Of a DNA stretch of 55,695 nucleotides, positions 17,125-26,957 are shown piece after piece. The stretch spans positions 1 through 55,695 of the forward strand of contig JAKOVQ010000028.1 in NCBI GenBank assembly GCA_029781975.1, written 5' to 3'. Position 1 is the first letter of the stretch. Each line of letters starts with the position of its first letter. The notes under the pieces were generated by a model. It saw nothing but the letters and a program-made list of their open reading frames with translations, did not search any database and was not told the origin of the DNA. The position numbers and the translations under genes are program-made. Origin of the DNA: Acidobacteriota bacterium (GTDB lineage Bacteria; Acidobacteriota; Thermoanaerobaculia; UBA5066).

Positions 17125-20100
17125 GTGGGTGCCCCCGGCCCCCTCGTCGCCGTCGTCGCCGAGAAGCCTTCCGTCGCGCGCGACCTGGCCGCGGTCCTCG
17201 GCGCCACGCGCCGGGGCGAGGGGTGCCTGGTAGGCGACGGGCACGTCGTCACCTGGGCGGTCGGGCACCTCGTGGCGCTGGCCGAGCCGCACCAGATCCG
17301 GCCCGAGTGGAGGAGCTGGCGGCGCGAGCACCTCCCGATCCTCCCGGTCGCCTGGCCGCTCGTGGTGACCGAGCGGCTGAAGGACCAGTACGAGGCGGTC
17401 CGGAAGGTCCTCGACGACCCCCGCGTGGCCGAGGTCGTCTGCGCCACCGACGCGGGGCGCGAGGGGGAGCTGATCTTCCGGCAGCTGGTCGAGTCGGTGG
17501 GCTGCGCCAAGCCGGTGAAGCGGCTCTGGATCTCGTCCCTCACGCCGGAGGCCATCCGCGACGGCCTGGCGCGCCTCCGCCCCGGCGCCGACTTCGACCG
17601 GCTGGCCGACGCCGCGCGGGGCCGGAGCCGGGCCGACTGGCTGGTCGGAATGAACTTCTCCCGCGCCTTCACGCTGGCGCACGACGAGACGCTCTCGGTG
17701 GGGCGCGTCCAGACGCCGACGCTGGCGATGGTGGTGGAGCGCGAGCTCGCGATCCGCGCCTTCGTGGCGGAGGAGTACCTCGAGGTGGCCGCGACGTTCG
17801 AGGTGCCGTCCGGGCGCTACCGCGGGACGTGGTTCGACCCGGCGGCCCGCGAGGAGGGCGGGAAGCGGCTCCCGAAGGACGGCGTCCGGGCGGGCGAGAT
17901 CGTGGAGCGGGTCCGGGCGGGACGGGCGGCCGTCGAGTCGGTCGAGTCGCAGACGAGGCGGACGCCGCCTCCCCTCCTCTTCGACCTCACCGAGCTCCAG
18001 CGACACGCCAACCGGCTGCTGGGCTGGAGCGCGAAGCGGACGCTGGAGGTGGCGCAGAGGCTCTACGAGGAGAGGAAGGCGATCACCTACCCGCGGACCG
18101 ACAGCCGTCACCTCTCCCGCGACGTGGCGGCGACCCTGCCGCGGGTGATGCAGGCGCTCCGCCCGGCGTACGGCGCGCTTTTCGCGGCCGGGACGGGCGA
18201 GAGGGCGCTGGGGAGCCGTTTCGTCGACGACGCGAAGGTGACCGACCACCACGCGATCATCCCGACGCCGTCCGTTCCGGCCGGCCTCGCCGGCGAGGAG
18301 AGGGCGCTGTACGACCTGATCGCGCGCCGGCTCGTCGCCGCGTGGCACGACGACCACGTGGCGGCGACGACGACGGTGGTGACGGCGGTTGCGGCCGCGA
18401 CGGCCGAAGAGCGGGGCCCGGCGCCGGCCGGCGTCGCGCCCCCCGCCGACCGCTTCCGGTCCAGCGGGACGATGGTGGTCGAGGCGGGTTGGAAGGCGGT
18501 GGAGCCGGAGCCGGCGACGCGGAAGAGGGCGAATGGTGCGGGCGAGCCTAAGGGTGCGGGGGACGACGCCGGGCACGATGCCGGGCCCGAAGCCACGCAG
18601 GACGGCGACGACGCCGGCTCGACGCTCCCGCCCGGCCTCTCCCGCGGGCAGGTCGCAGGCGTGGTGAACGTGGAGGCGGTCGAGCGGAGGACGCGGCCGC
18701 CGAAGCGCTTCACCGACGCGACGCTCCTGACGGCGATGGAGACCGCCGGGAGGACGCTGGACGAGAAGGAGCTGGCCGAGGCGATGCGGGAGAGCGGCCT
18801 CGGGACGCCGGCGACCCGGGCCGAGATCCTGGAGACGCTCCTGCGGCGCGGCTACATGGAGCGGAAGGGGAAGACGCTCGTCGCCACCGACAAGGGGATC
18901 CGGCTGATCGGCCTCGTCCCCGAGTCGGTGAAGAGCCCGGCGCTGACGGGGCGCTGGGAGGCGGAGCTGGCGCGCGTGCAGCAAGGCGAGGGGACGCTGC
19001 CGGCCTTCATGCGCGGGATCGAGGCGTACGTGCGGGAGGTGGTGGCGGAGGCCCTCAAGCGGCCCGCCGGGCCGGCGACGGCGACGACGGCGCCGACGCT
19101 GCCGACGTCGCCGACGTTGCCGACGTCCGCAGCCTCGACGGCCTCGGTCAGTCCGGCCACGTCGCTTCCGCGGCGTCCTCGCCGCGAGAAGGTGCCTCCG
19201 GAGCGCCTCGGCGAGCTCCTGACGGGGGTCTTCGGGCACCCGGCGTTCCGGCCGTACCAGGAGGCCGTCTGCCGCGCGGTGACGGAGGGGCGCGACGCGC
19301 TCCTCGTGATGCCGACGGGAGCGGGGAAGTCGCTCTGCTACCAGCTCCCCGGGCTGGCGCGCGCGGGGACGACGCTCGTGATCTCGCCCCTCATCGCGCT
19401 GATGGAGGACCAGGTGGCGAAGCTCCGCGCGCTCGGGATCGCCGCGGAGAGGATCCACTCGGGGCGCGACCGGCTCGCCTCGCGGCAGGCCTGCCGCGAC
19501 TACCTCGACGGCACGCTCGACTTCCTCTTCATCGCCCCCGAGCGGCTCTCGGTCCCCGGCTTCCCCGAGATGCTGGCGCGCCGGACGCCGGCCCTGGTGG
19601 CGGTGGACGAGGCGCACTGCATCTCCCATTGGGGGCACGACTTCAGGCCCGACTACCGGCTCCTCGGCGCGCGCCTCCCGTCCCTCCGGCCCGCGCCGGT
19701 CCTCGCCCTCACCGCGACGGCGACGCCGCGCGTCCAGGACGACATCGCCGCGCAGCTGGGGCTGGCGGGCGAGGGACGGTTCATCCACGGCTTCCGCCGG
19801 ACCAACCTCGCGGTCGAGGTGGTGGAGGCGCCGCCGAGCGCCCGGGGGGACGTGGTGCGCGAGGTGCTGGCCGACCCGTCGCGGCGCCCCGCCATCATCT
19901 ACACGCCGACCCGGAGGGAGGCGGACGACCTGGCAAGCCAGCTGCCGCCCGGGATCCGCGCGGTCGCCTACCACGCCGGGATGACGGCGCGCGAGCGCGA
20001 CGAGGTCCAGGGGCGGTTCCTCTCCGGGACGGCGGAGGTGATCGTCGCGACGATCGCCTTCGGGATGGGGGTCGACAAGGCGGACGTGAGGACCGTGATC

Positions 20101-21216
20101 CACACGGGGCTCCCCGGGAGCGTGGAGGGGTACTACCAGGAGATCGGCCGCGCGGGGCGCGACGGGCTGCCGGCGCGGGCGATCCTCCTCCACGCGTACG
20201 GCGACGTCCGGACGCACGAGTACTTCCTCGGGCGCGACTACCCGGAGGCGGGCGACCTCGAGGCCGTCTTCCGCGCGCTCCCGGCCGAGCCGGTCGCGGC
20301 GGACGGCGTGAAGGAGGCGGCCGGACTCCCGGAGGCCATCTTCGAGAAGGCGCTCGAGAAGCTCTGGATCTTCGGCGGGGCGGTGGTGACGCCGTCGGGC
20401 GAGGCGTCGCGCGGCTCTCCCGGCTGGAGGCGGCCGTACGAGGAGCAGCGGCGGCACCGGCGGACCCAGCTCGAGCTGATGCTGCGCTTCGCCGAGGGGG
20501 CGAGCTGCCGGATGAGGCAGCTCGTCCGGCACTTCGGCGACACCGAGGACTCCGGGGCCGCGTGCGGCCTCTGCGACGTCTGCGCGCCGGGGTCGAGCGT
20601 GGCGCCGCGGGCGGGGCGGTCGCGCGGGCCGAGCCCGATGGAGGCCGCGGCGCTCCGGCGCGTCCTGGAGCTCCTCCGCGAGCGGGACGGGCAGGGGACG
20701 GGGCAGCTCCACCGCGGCGTGCAGGAGCAGTTCCCCGCGGTCGACCGGAGGACGTTCGAGGACCTCCTCGGCGGCCTCGCCCGCCAGGGGGTCGTGAGGA
20801 TCGAGGACGACCAGTTCGAGAAGGACGGCGAGACGATCCGCTTCCGCCGCGCGTTCCTGACCCCTGCGGGCGAGAGGGGCGGGGCGCCGGCACGCGCGGC
20901 CGGTCCGGTCGCATGCGGGAGCGGGGCACGGCCGGAGGGACGCCACGCGAAGCCCGGCCGGCCGGCGCCCGCCGCGCCGAGGCGCTCCCCCGACGCTCCC
21001 GCGACCCTCGTCGACGCGCTCCGCCGCTGGCGGCTGGCCGAGGCGAAGCGGCAGGGGGTCCCCCCGTTCCGGGTCCTGGCGGACCGGACCCTCCTCGACA
21101 TCGCGGCCCGCAAGCCCCACGACGAGCGCCAGCTCGCGGCGATCGGCGGCGTCGGCCCCTCGCGCCTTTCGAAGTACGGCGCCCGGATCCTCGAGATCGT
21201 CGGCGACGGCTGGTGA
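17125..21216 (+). CDS. Topoisomerase III - RecQ helicase fusion
   Basis: 1363 aa from the GTG at 17125. Residues ~5-140: TOPRIM domain (VVAEKPSVARDLA; metal site ATDAGREGEL with D109). Residues ~150-640: type IA topoisomerase core with SVGRVQTPTLAMV and the catalytic Tyr322 in ITYPRTDSRHL. A low-complexity insertion sits at ~415-510 and a Pro/Thr/Ser linker at ~650-685. Residues ~690-1150: complete RecQ, with Walker A PTGAGKS (K735), DEAH (D828-H831), TATATPRVQ, motif VI QEIGRAGRDG, and zinc cysteines beginning at C1128 (CRMRQL...CGLCDVC). Residues ~1293-1363: HRDC domain. RecQ and Topo III are known partners that decatenate DNA and dissolve double Holliday junctions; here both are on one chain in frame with no stop. 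The family's usual lengths are ~650 aa (TopB) and ~600-700 aa (RecQ). Confidence 0.93.
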   Translation: MGAPGPLVAVVAEKPSVARDLAAVLGATRRGEGCLVGDGHVVTWAVGHLVALAEPHQIRPEWRSWRREHLPILPVAWPLVVTERLKDQYEAVRKVLDDPRVAEVVCATDAGREGELIFRQLVESVGCAKPVKRLWISSLTPEAIRDGLARLRPGADFDRLADAARGRSRADWLVGMNFSRAFTLAHDETLSVGRVQTPTLAMVVERELAIRAFVAEEYLEVAATFEVPSGRYRGTWFDPAAREEGGKRLPKDGVRAGEIVERVRAGRAAVESVESQTRRTPPPLLFDLTELQRHANRLLGWSAKRTLEVAQRLYEERKAITYPRTDSRHLSRDVAATLPRVMQALRPAYGALFAAGTGERALGSRFVDDAKVTDHHAIIPTPSVPAGLAGEERALYDLIARRLVAAWHDDHVAATTTVVTAVAAATAEERGPAPAGVAPPADRFRSSGTMVVEAGWKAVEPEPATRKRANGAGEPKGAGDDAGHDAGPEATQDGDDAGSTLPPGLSRGQVAGVVNVEAVERRTRPPKRFTDATLLTAMETAGRTLDEKELAEAMRESGLGTPATRAEILETLLRRGYMERKGKTLVATDKGIRLIGLVPESVKSPALTGRWEAELARVQQGEGTLPAFMRGIEAYVREVVAEALKRPAGPATATTAPTLPTSPTLPTSAASTASVSPATSLPRRPRREKVPPERLGELLTGVFGHPAFRPYQEAVCRAVTEGRDALLVMPTGAGKSLCYQLPGLARAGTTLVISPLIALMEDQVAKLRALGIAAERIHSGRDRLASRQACRDYLDGTLDFLFIAPERLSVPGFPEMLARRTPALVAVDEAHCISHWGHDFRPDYRLLGARLPSLRPAPVLALTATATPRVQDDIAAQLGLAGEGRFIHGFRRTNLAVEVVEAPPSARGDVVREVLADPSRRPAIIYTPTRREADDLASQLPPGIRAVAYHAGMTARERDEVQGRFLSGTAEVIVATIAFGMGVDKADVRTVIHTGLPGSVEGYYQEIGRAGRDGLPARAILLHAYGDVRTHEYFLGRDYPEAGDLEAVFRALPAEPVAADGVKEAAGLPEAIFEKALEKLWIFGGAVVTPSGEASRGSPGWRRPYEEQRRHRRTQLELMLRFAEGASCRMRQLVRHFGDTEDSGAACGLCDVCAPGSSVAPRAGRSRGPSPMEAAALRRVLELLRERDGQGTGQLHRGVQEQFPAVDRRTFEDLLGGLARQGVVRIEDDQFEKDGETIRFRRAFLTPAGERGGAPARAAGPVACGSGARPEGRHAKPGRPAPAAPRRSPDAPATLVDALRRWRLAEAKRQGVPPFRVLADRTLLDIAARKPHDERQLAAIGGVGPSRLSKYGARILEIVGDGW

Positions 21217-21221
21217 GCCCG
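21163..21221 (+). repeat. Copy 1 of a 59-bp duplication (3' end of topB-recQ)
   Basis: Encodes the last ~17 residues of the HRDC domain plus the stop. It matches 22111-22169 at 57 of 59 positions, in the same orientation. Confidence 0.9.
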
Positions 21222-21333
21222 CCGCCCCCCGCGGACCCCGGCACGGCGGCCGCCGGTCTCGGCTTCCGGGCGTGACGAAACTCTCCCGTTCCGCGTGCCA
21301 CAATGAGATGTCATACCTTCATGGCATCAGTCG

Positions 21334-21349
21334 TGGCACAATCGTGCCA
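21334..21349 (+). promoter_or_regulatory. mazEF operator palindrome
   Basis: TGGCACAATCGTGCCA is a perfect 6-bp inverted repeat with a 4-bp centre; its last base is the A of the mazE ATG. A looser GTGCCACAAT/TGGCA pair lies just upstream (21295-21325). Likely the autoregulatory site of the ribbon-helix-helix antitoxin. Confidence 0.55.
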
Positions 21350-21618
21350 TGACGAATTCCGGACGCCGCAACTTCCACGTCCCCCTTCCCGACGAAACCT
21401 ACGACCGGCTCCGCTCGGCGGCGGAGGAGCTCGGGATGCCGGCCACGTCTCTGGTCCGCGAGGCGGTGGAGGGGTGGCTCGACGAGCGCGAGCGCGAACG
21501 GCTCCGCGCCGAGATCGCAGCCTGGGCGGCCGCCGCGGCGGGATCCCGGAGCGACCTCGACCCGGAGCTCGAGGCGGCCGGCGTCGAGCTGCTCCTCGCG
21601 CCCGAGGAGCGTCGATGA
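21349..21618 (+). CDS. mazE: MazE-like antitoxin (ribbon-helix-helix)
   Basis: 89 aa. The N-terminal strand RRNFHVPLPDETYDRLRSAA followed by LGMPATSLVREAVEGWL is a CopG/Arc-type ribbon-helix-helix. The C-terminal tail (LEAAGVELLLAPEERR) should bind MazF. The stop overlaps the mazF start (ATGA). Confidence 0.85.
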   Translation: MTNSGRRNFHVPLPDETYDRLRSAAEELGMPATSLVREAVEGWLDERERERLRAEIAAWAAAAAGSRSDLDPELEAAGVELLLAPEERR

Positions 21619-21956
21619 GGCGGGGCGAGGTCTACTGGGCCGAGCTCGAGCCCCGCTCGGGGTCCGAGCAGCGCGGGAGGCGGCCGGTGGTCGTGGTCTC
21701 TTCCGACGGCTTCAACTCGGTCGCGGCGTGGCGTTCGGTGATCGTCGTCCCGATCTCGACGACGACGGCCCGCACCGGCCCGACGGCAGTCGCCATCCCC
21801 GAGGGGAGCGCGGGGCTGCGCAAGGCGAGCGTCGTCCTCTGCCACCAGGTGACCACGCTGGACCGGGCGAAGCTGACGCGGAGGATCGGCCTCCTTCCCG
21901 ACGACGACCTCGCCCGGCTCGAGCGGGGGCTGAAGGCGGCGCTCGCCCTCTCCTGA
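21615..21956 (+). CDS. mazF: MazF/PemK mRNA interferase
   Basis: 113 aa, usual length. Starts MRRGEVYWAELEPRSGSEQ, continues GRRPVVVVSSDGFN and VPISTTTARTGPTAV, and ends VTTLDRAKLTRRIGLL...LARLERGLKAAL. All the landmarks of the SH3-like MazF fold are present, unlike the broken copy at 15511. Cleaves single-stranded mRNA. Overlaps mazE by 4 bp. Confidence 0.92.
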   Translation: MRRGEVYWAELEPRSGSEQRGRRPVVVVSSDGFNSVAAWRSVIVVPISTTTARTGPTAVAIPEGSAGLRKASVVLCHQVTTLDRAKLTRRIGLLPDDDLARLERGLKAALALS

Positions 21957-22024
21957 GAGCCAGGGAGCTTCCCGGACCGGCTCCGGCCGGACGCCCTCTC
22001 CCGCCCCGTGAGGACGTTCCCCCG

Positions 22025-22108
22025 ATGCGAGTCCTCGTCGTCGAGGACGCCGACACGCTCTCCGGGTTCGTGGCGCGCGGCCTGAAGCAGGTCGGCTGGG
22101 CGACCCAC
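22025..22108 (+). pseudogene. 5' fragment of an OmpR-family response regulator
   Basis: ATG at 22025 opens MRVLVVEDADTLSGFVARGL, near-identical to the start of the intact regulator at 36466, with matching DNA just upstream (TTCCCCCG before the ATG). After residue ~28 the similarity stops and the sequence switches into the 59-bp copy of the topB-recQ 3' end. The receiver Asp and the whole DNA-binding domain are missing. Confidence 0.75.
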
Positions 22109-22110
22109 GG

Positions 22111-22169
22111 CGCCTTTCGAGGTTCGGCGCCCGGATCCTCGAGATCGTCGGCGACGGCTGGTGAGCCCG
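22111..22169 (+). repeat. Copy 2 of the 59-bp duplication
   Basis: 57 of 59 bases match 21163-21221, including the HRDC codons and TGA. It is joined directly to the truncated response-regulator fragment, marking a recombination junction. Confidence 0.9.
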
Positions 22170-22181
22170 GCCCGGGGCCGG

Positions 22182-23557
<1,376 letters not shown>

Positions 23558-23561
<4 letters not shown>

Positions 23562-25006
23562 GCGGCCCCTCCCACGGGGAGGGTGAGCGTGAACCGGGCC
23601 CCCTGGCCCGGGCGGCTCGCCACCGCGAGCGTGCCGCCGTGCGCCTCGGCGATCCCGAGCGCCACCGAGAGGCCGAGCCCGGTCCCCTTGCCCGGCTCCT
23701 TCGTCGTGAAGAAGGGGTCGAAGACGCGGGGGAGGTCCTCGGCGGCGATGCCGCAGCCGTCGTCCTCGACGACGACGACGACCGTCCCGCTCCCGGCCGA
23801 CGTCCGGATCGCCACCCGTCCCCCTTCCCCGACGGCGTCGAAGGCGTTGAGGACGAGGTTCATGAGGACCTCCTGCAGGAGACCCGGGTCCCCGGTGACG
23901 GCGGGAAGGTCGGGGGCGAGGTCCAGCTCCACGGTGACGCCCGCCTTCTCGAGGCGGTACGAGAGGAGGGCGAGGACGGTGCGCGCCTCGTCGTTCAGTC
24001 CGACGGACGAGGTCTGCTTCGACTGCTTGCGCGCGAACCCGAGGAGCTTCTGGACGATCTCCTCGATCCGCGAGATCCCCTCCTCGATCAGGGTGAGGTA
24101 CTCCGCGGTCTGGGCCCGGTCGTCCGGGTCCTTGCGGATGGCCCAGAGGCAGCTCCGGATCCCGTTGAGGGGGTTGTTGACCTCGTGCGCCACCCCCGAG
24201 GCCAGCCGGCCGACGGAGGCGAGCCGCTCGGCGTGGTAGATCTGCCGCTGCGCGGAGACGAGCTCGCCGCGCGACTGCGCGAGCCGCCGCTTCATCCGGT
24301 TGAACTGCCCCACGACCGCCCCGATCTCGTCGTCCGACTCCGGGAGGTCGGGACCGGCCCCCGTCTCGAGGTCGAGCTGGGCGAGACCGGCCGCCAGGGA
24401 CGAGAGGGGCCGGGTCTCGTGGACGACGACGGCCCTGAGGACGAGGAGGAGGACGACCAGGGCGGAGAGCGTGGCGCCCCCCATCATCAGGAAGAGGTCG
24501 GTCAGCTCGTGACGGGTCGGCTCGGCGTCGTAGAGGACCTGCAGGAGGCCCCACCCCCTCTCGCCCGTCCGGAGCGGGAGGTTCACCTCGACGACCCAGC
24601 CTCGACGCGGGTCCCGGTAGATCGAGGTCGAGAGGCGCGGGAGCGCCGCGACCGGGCTGCGGCCGCCGGGCCTCAGCTCGCTGGTGGCGAAGACGCGCCC
24701 CCCCTCGTCGAAGACGGTCACGCTGCGGATCGACGGCTCGTCGCGCATCAGGCTCTCGATGTAGTCGTCCAGGAGGCTCTCGGGGCTGGCGGGGGTGTCC
24801 TCGGCGGCGATCAGTGTCTCGAGGACGGCGACGGAGAACGCCCGGGTCACGGCGAGGGCGTTGCGCTCGAGGTCAGCGACGATCCGCGCCCGCCAGACGA
24901 CGAGGACTCCGAGCGAGACGGCGACGAGGAGGGCGACGAGCGTCCCGCCGGTCGCCGCGAGGATCCGGCCTCGGAGGGTCCCGGAACGCGCCGGACGTGC
25001 CGTCAC
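23558..25006 (-). CDS. Membrane histidine kinase partner of the NtrC-type regulator
   Basis: 482 aa, GTG at 25006. One N-terminal membrane segment (LVALLVAVSLGVLVVW), a periplasmic loop of ~150 residues, a second segment near residue 175 (LSALVVLLLVLRAVVV) and a HAMP-like linker. HisKA box ASGVAHEVNNPLNGI, N-box NLVLNAFDAV, G1 DDGCGIAAEDLPRVFDPFF and G2 GKGTGLGLSVA. This is the NtrB/ZraS-like architecture that pairs with sigma54 activators. Overlaps the upstream PhnD-like gene and the downstream regulator by 4 bp each. Confidence 0.92.
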
Positions 25007-25962
25007 GGGGGCCCCCCGGAGCGCGCGAGGAGCGCGCGGATCGGCTCGTAGTCCGAGTCGCGCGCGGGCACGAACCCCGAGGAGAACTCCGCGTCGAACG
25101 TGGAGAGGACGGCACGGTCCTGCGGGCGCCGCGGGTCGAGGCGGACGAGGGAATCGACGACGGCGCGCGTGAGGGCCGGGTCGGTGTCCGGCGCGGCGAC
25201 CAGCGGAGCGGACGGGAAGGGCCCGGAGCGGGCCACGACCCTCAGGCCGCGGGCCAGGTAGTCCAGGGCGACGCGCTCCTTCAGGACGCCGGCGTCGCAG
25301 ACTCCGCGGAGGACCTGGTGCGCGACCGCCTGGTGGTTGGCGAAGGTCCGAAGGGTGAACGAGAGGTCCCCGGCCCCCTCCGAGCCGAGCCAGCGGGCCG
25401 AGAGGGTGTCGGCCGGCGGGACGGCGACGGACCGGCCCCGGAGCCCGGCGAGGTCCCGGATGGAGCTGTCGTCCCGGACGACGACGACGGACTCGGACTC
25501 CGCCCCGCCCGACGCGTTCCTGGGCCTCACCAGGGGGACGACCCCGAACTCCGCGCGCGCCTCGACGTAGAGCAGGCCGCCGAAGAACGCCGCACGCGTC
25601 CGCCCGGCGACGAGGTCGGCCACCGCCTCGCGGTAGCTGGACGCGGGCCGAAGGCGAAAGCGGTATCGGGTCGCGCGCGAGAGGTAGTCGAGGACGGGCT
25701 GGTAGCCGTGATAGAGGGACGAACGGGACAGGCGCGAGACGGCGCCGATGGAGACGGTCTCCGAGCGGGAATCTCCGGGCTCGGCCGCCGCGGGGATCGG
25801 GGGGCCGAAGGACGTGAGGTCCAGGACGAGACGCCAGAGGAGCGTGCTCGTCGCGACGAAGAGGACCCCCACGGCGAGCGCGAAGGCTGCCACGCGGCTC
25901 ACGGTCTGCGGGGGACGCACGGGCCGTGCCGGAGCGGCCGGGTCGCAGACGCTGCCCTGCAC
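25003..25962 (-). CDS. PhnD-like periplasmic binding protein, membrane-anchored sensor
   Basis: 319 aa from the GTG at 25962 (a later GTG at 25902 is possible; neither has a strong Shine-Dalgarno). Residues ~22-47 form one membrane anchor (VAAFALAVGVLFVATSTLLW). The rest is a PhnD/phosphate-phosphonate solute-binding fold: HGYQPVLDYLSRATRYRF, SYREAVADLVAGRTRAAFFG, LAGLRGRSVAVPP, HQAVAHQVLRGVCDAGVLK. No ABC permease or ATPase is nearby; instead it forms a tight operon with a kinase and an NtrC-type regulator. I infer a ligand-sensing role, with a phosphorus oxyanion as likely ligand. Confidence 0.85.
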   Translation of the reverse strand: MQGSVCDPAAPARPVRPPQTVSRVAAFALAVGVLFVATSTLLWRLVLDLTSFGPPIPAAAEPGDSRSETVSIGAVSRLSRSSLYHGYQPVLDYLSRATRYRFRLRPASSYREAVADLVAGRTRAAFFGGLLYVEARAEFGVVPLVRPRNASGGAESESVVVVRDDSSIRDLAGLRGRSVAVPPADTLSARWLGSEGAGDLSFTLRTFANHQAVAHQVLRGVCDAGVLKERVALDYLARGLRVVARSGPFPSAPLVAAPDTDPALTRAVVDSLVRLDPRRPQDRAVLSTFDAEFSSGFVPARDSDYEPIRALLARSGGPP

Positions 25963-25973
25963 CCGGAGAGCGT

Positions 25974-26030
25974 AGCGAAATCTCGCCCGGAATGGCGATA
26001 TTTCGCCGTATGACGAGGCGAGAAATCGCC
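25974..26030. promoter_or_regulatory. Three spaced palindromes, probable enhancer sites for the NtrC-type regulator
   Basis: AGCGAAATCTCGCC (25974-25987), GGCGATATTTCGCC (25994-26007) and GGCGAGAAATCGCC (26017-26030) share the form GGCGA-N4-TCGCC. Centres are 20 and 23 bp apart, about two helical turns. Relative to the predicted start of the sigma54 promoter at 26114 they centre at about -159, -139 and -116, the normal range for enhancers of such activators. The nearest site ends 12 bp before the phnD-like start, so autoregulation is possible. Confidence 0.6.
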
Positions 26031-26113
26031 GCTGCCGGCGCCCCGGGGAACGGCCGGGAACGGCCGGCCCGCTCGGCGAGGGCCCCGCGGGCGGCGGCCT
26101 CCCGCCCCGGCCG

Positions 26114-26129
26114 TGGCACTCCCCTTGCT
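26114..26129 (+). promoter_or_regulatory. Sigma54 promoter P1
   Basis: TGGCAC (26114-26119), 5 bp, TTGCT (26125-26129). The GG and GC doublets are separated by exactly 10 bp, the -24/-12 rule. Predicted start near 26140, 55 bp before the first CYTH-like gene. Confidence 0.75.
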
Positions 26130-26194
26130 CGGTGGGGGCGTCGGTCCGCGTGGGCGAGGCTGCACGGGACGGGCGGAGAGGGAGGGCGCGACGG

Positions 26195-26785
26195 ATGGAG
26201 AAGGTGATCCCCCGCTGGGAGTGGAGGACCTTCAGCCCCGCGTTCGCGAAGGCCGAGGCCCGGATTCGCCAGCTGGGGGAGCCGCTGGTCCGGACGGCGT
26301 CGGAGACCTACGTCGTCTCCCTCAACAGCGACAAGAACACCCGGATCCGGCACGGCGTCGTGGGGATCAAGCGCCTGGAGAGGACCGACGACCACCACCT
26401 GGAGCGGTGGTTCCCCATCCTGAGGGAGGAGCTCCCCCTCCGGCGGGAGACCCTGGACGACGTCCTTGCGGCCTGGGGGCTCGCTCCTATCCCGCTGGAC
26501 GGCGACAGCATCACCCTCGAGCGGCTCCTCGACGAGATCGTCCGCCCCCATCCGCGGCTGCGGGCGGTGACCGTCGAGAAGGAACGACACGGGTTCCGGC
26601 TGGAGGGATGCCTCGCGGAGGTCGTGGAGGTGACGTTCGACGGGGTCCCCTTCCGGACGCTCTCCGTCGAGTCCGAGGACGAGGTGCGCCTCGTCTCCAC
26701 CCTCCGGGACCTCGGCCTCGACGGGCTCGAGAACGTCAGCTACCTCACCGCCCTCCGGCGGTTCCTCGGCCTCGTCGGAGGATGA
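26195..26785 (+). CDS. Divergent CYTH-like protein (WEWRTF family), copy 1
   Basis: 196 aa, no signal peptide. Start ATG at 26195 behind GGAGAGGGAGGG. Opens IPRWEWRTF and shares its layout with the protein at 31146. The charge pattern follows the CYTH/triphosphate-tunnel fold: an early E-x-R (E9, R11) where CYTH has ExExK, a paired R-x-R (R50, R52), K59-R60, acidic residues at E70 and E79, then K129-x-R131 (VEKERHGF) followed by acidic strands (LAEVVEV; LSVESED). A half-conserved tunnel may bind rather than cleave the chain. No family name is known to me. First gene of the putative sigma54 cluster. Confidence 0.7.
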   Translation: MEKVIPRWEWRTFSPAFAKAEARIRQLGEPLVRTASETYVVSLNSDKNTRIRHGVVGIKRLERTDDHHLERWFPILREELPLRRETLDDVLAAWGLAPIPLDGDSITLERLLDEIVRPHPRLRAVTVEKERHGFRLEGCLAEVVEVTFDGVPFRTLSVESEDEVRLVSTLRDLGLDGLENVSYLTALRRFLGLVGG

Positions 26786-26823
26786 CGGGGCCCGTGGACG
26801 CTTCGCCGGCGGTCCCTCGCGAG

Positions 26824-26839
26824 TGGCTCGCGACTTGCA
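26824..26839 (+). promoter_or_regulatory. Sigma54 promoter P2
   Basis: TGGCTCG (26824-26830), 4 bp, TTGCA (26835-26839), again with 10 bp between GG and GC. Predicted start near 26850, ~108 bp before the secreted CYTH-like gene. No GGCGA-N4-TCGCC site lies nearby, so it would have to use the array at 25974-26030 (~0.85 kb away) or act differently. Confidence 0.6.
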
Positions 26840-26957
26840 CATCCACCGCGTCGGCGGGTCCTCCGGGGCCGACCGGCGCCGCGCCCTTCCACACGCGCCG
26901 GCGGGGGGCCGGTCCCCGCGACAGAACGAACGACACCCTCGAGGAGGAGGCAGGGAG

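Noticed and set aside
17032-21303. A very long open frame on the minus strand opposite topB-recQ
   Set aside because: It is an antisense shadow of a high-GC gene: Arg/Pro/Ala-rich, no domain, no ribosome site. The plus strand carries complete motifs.
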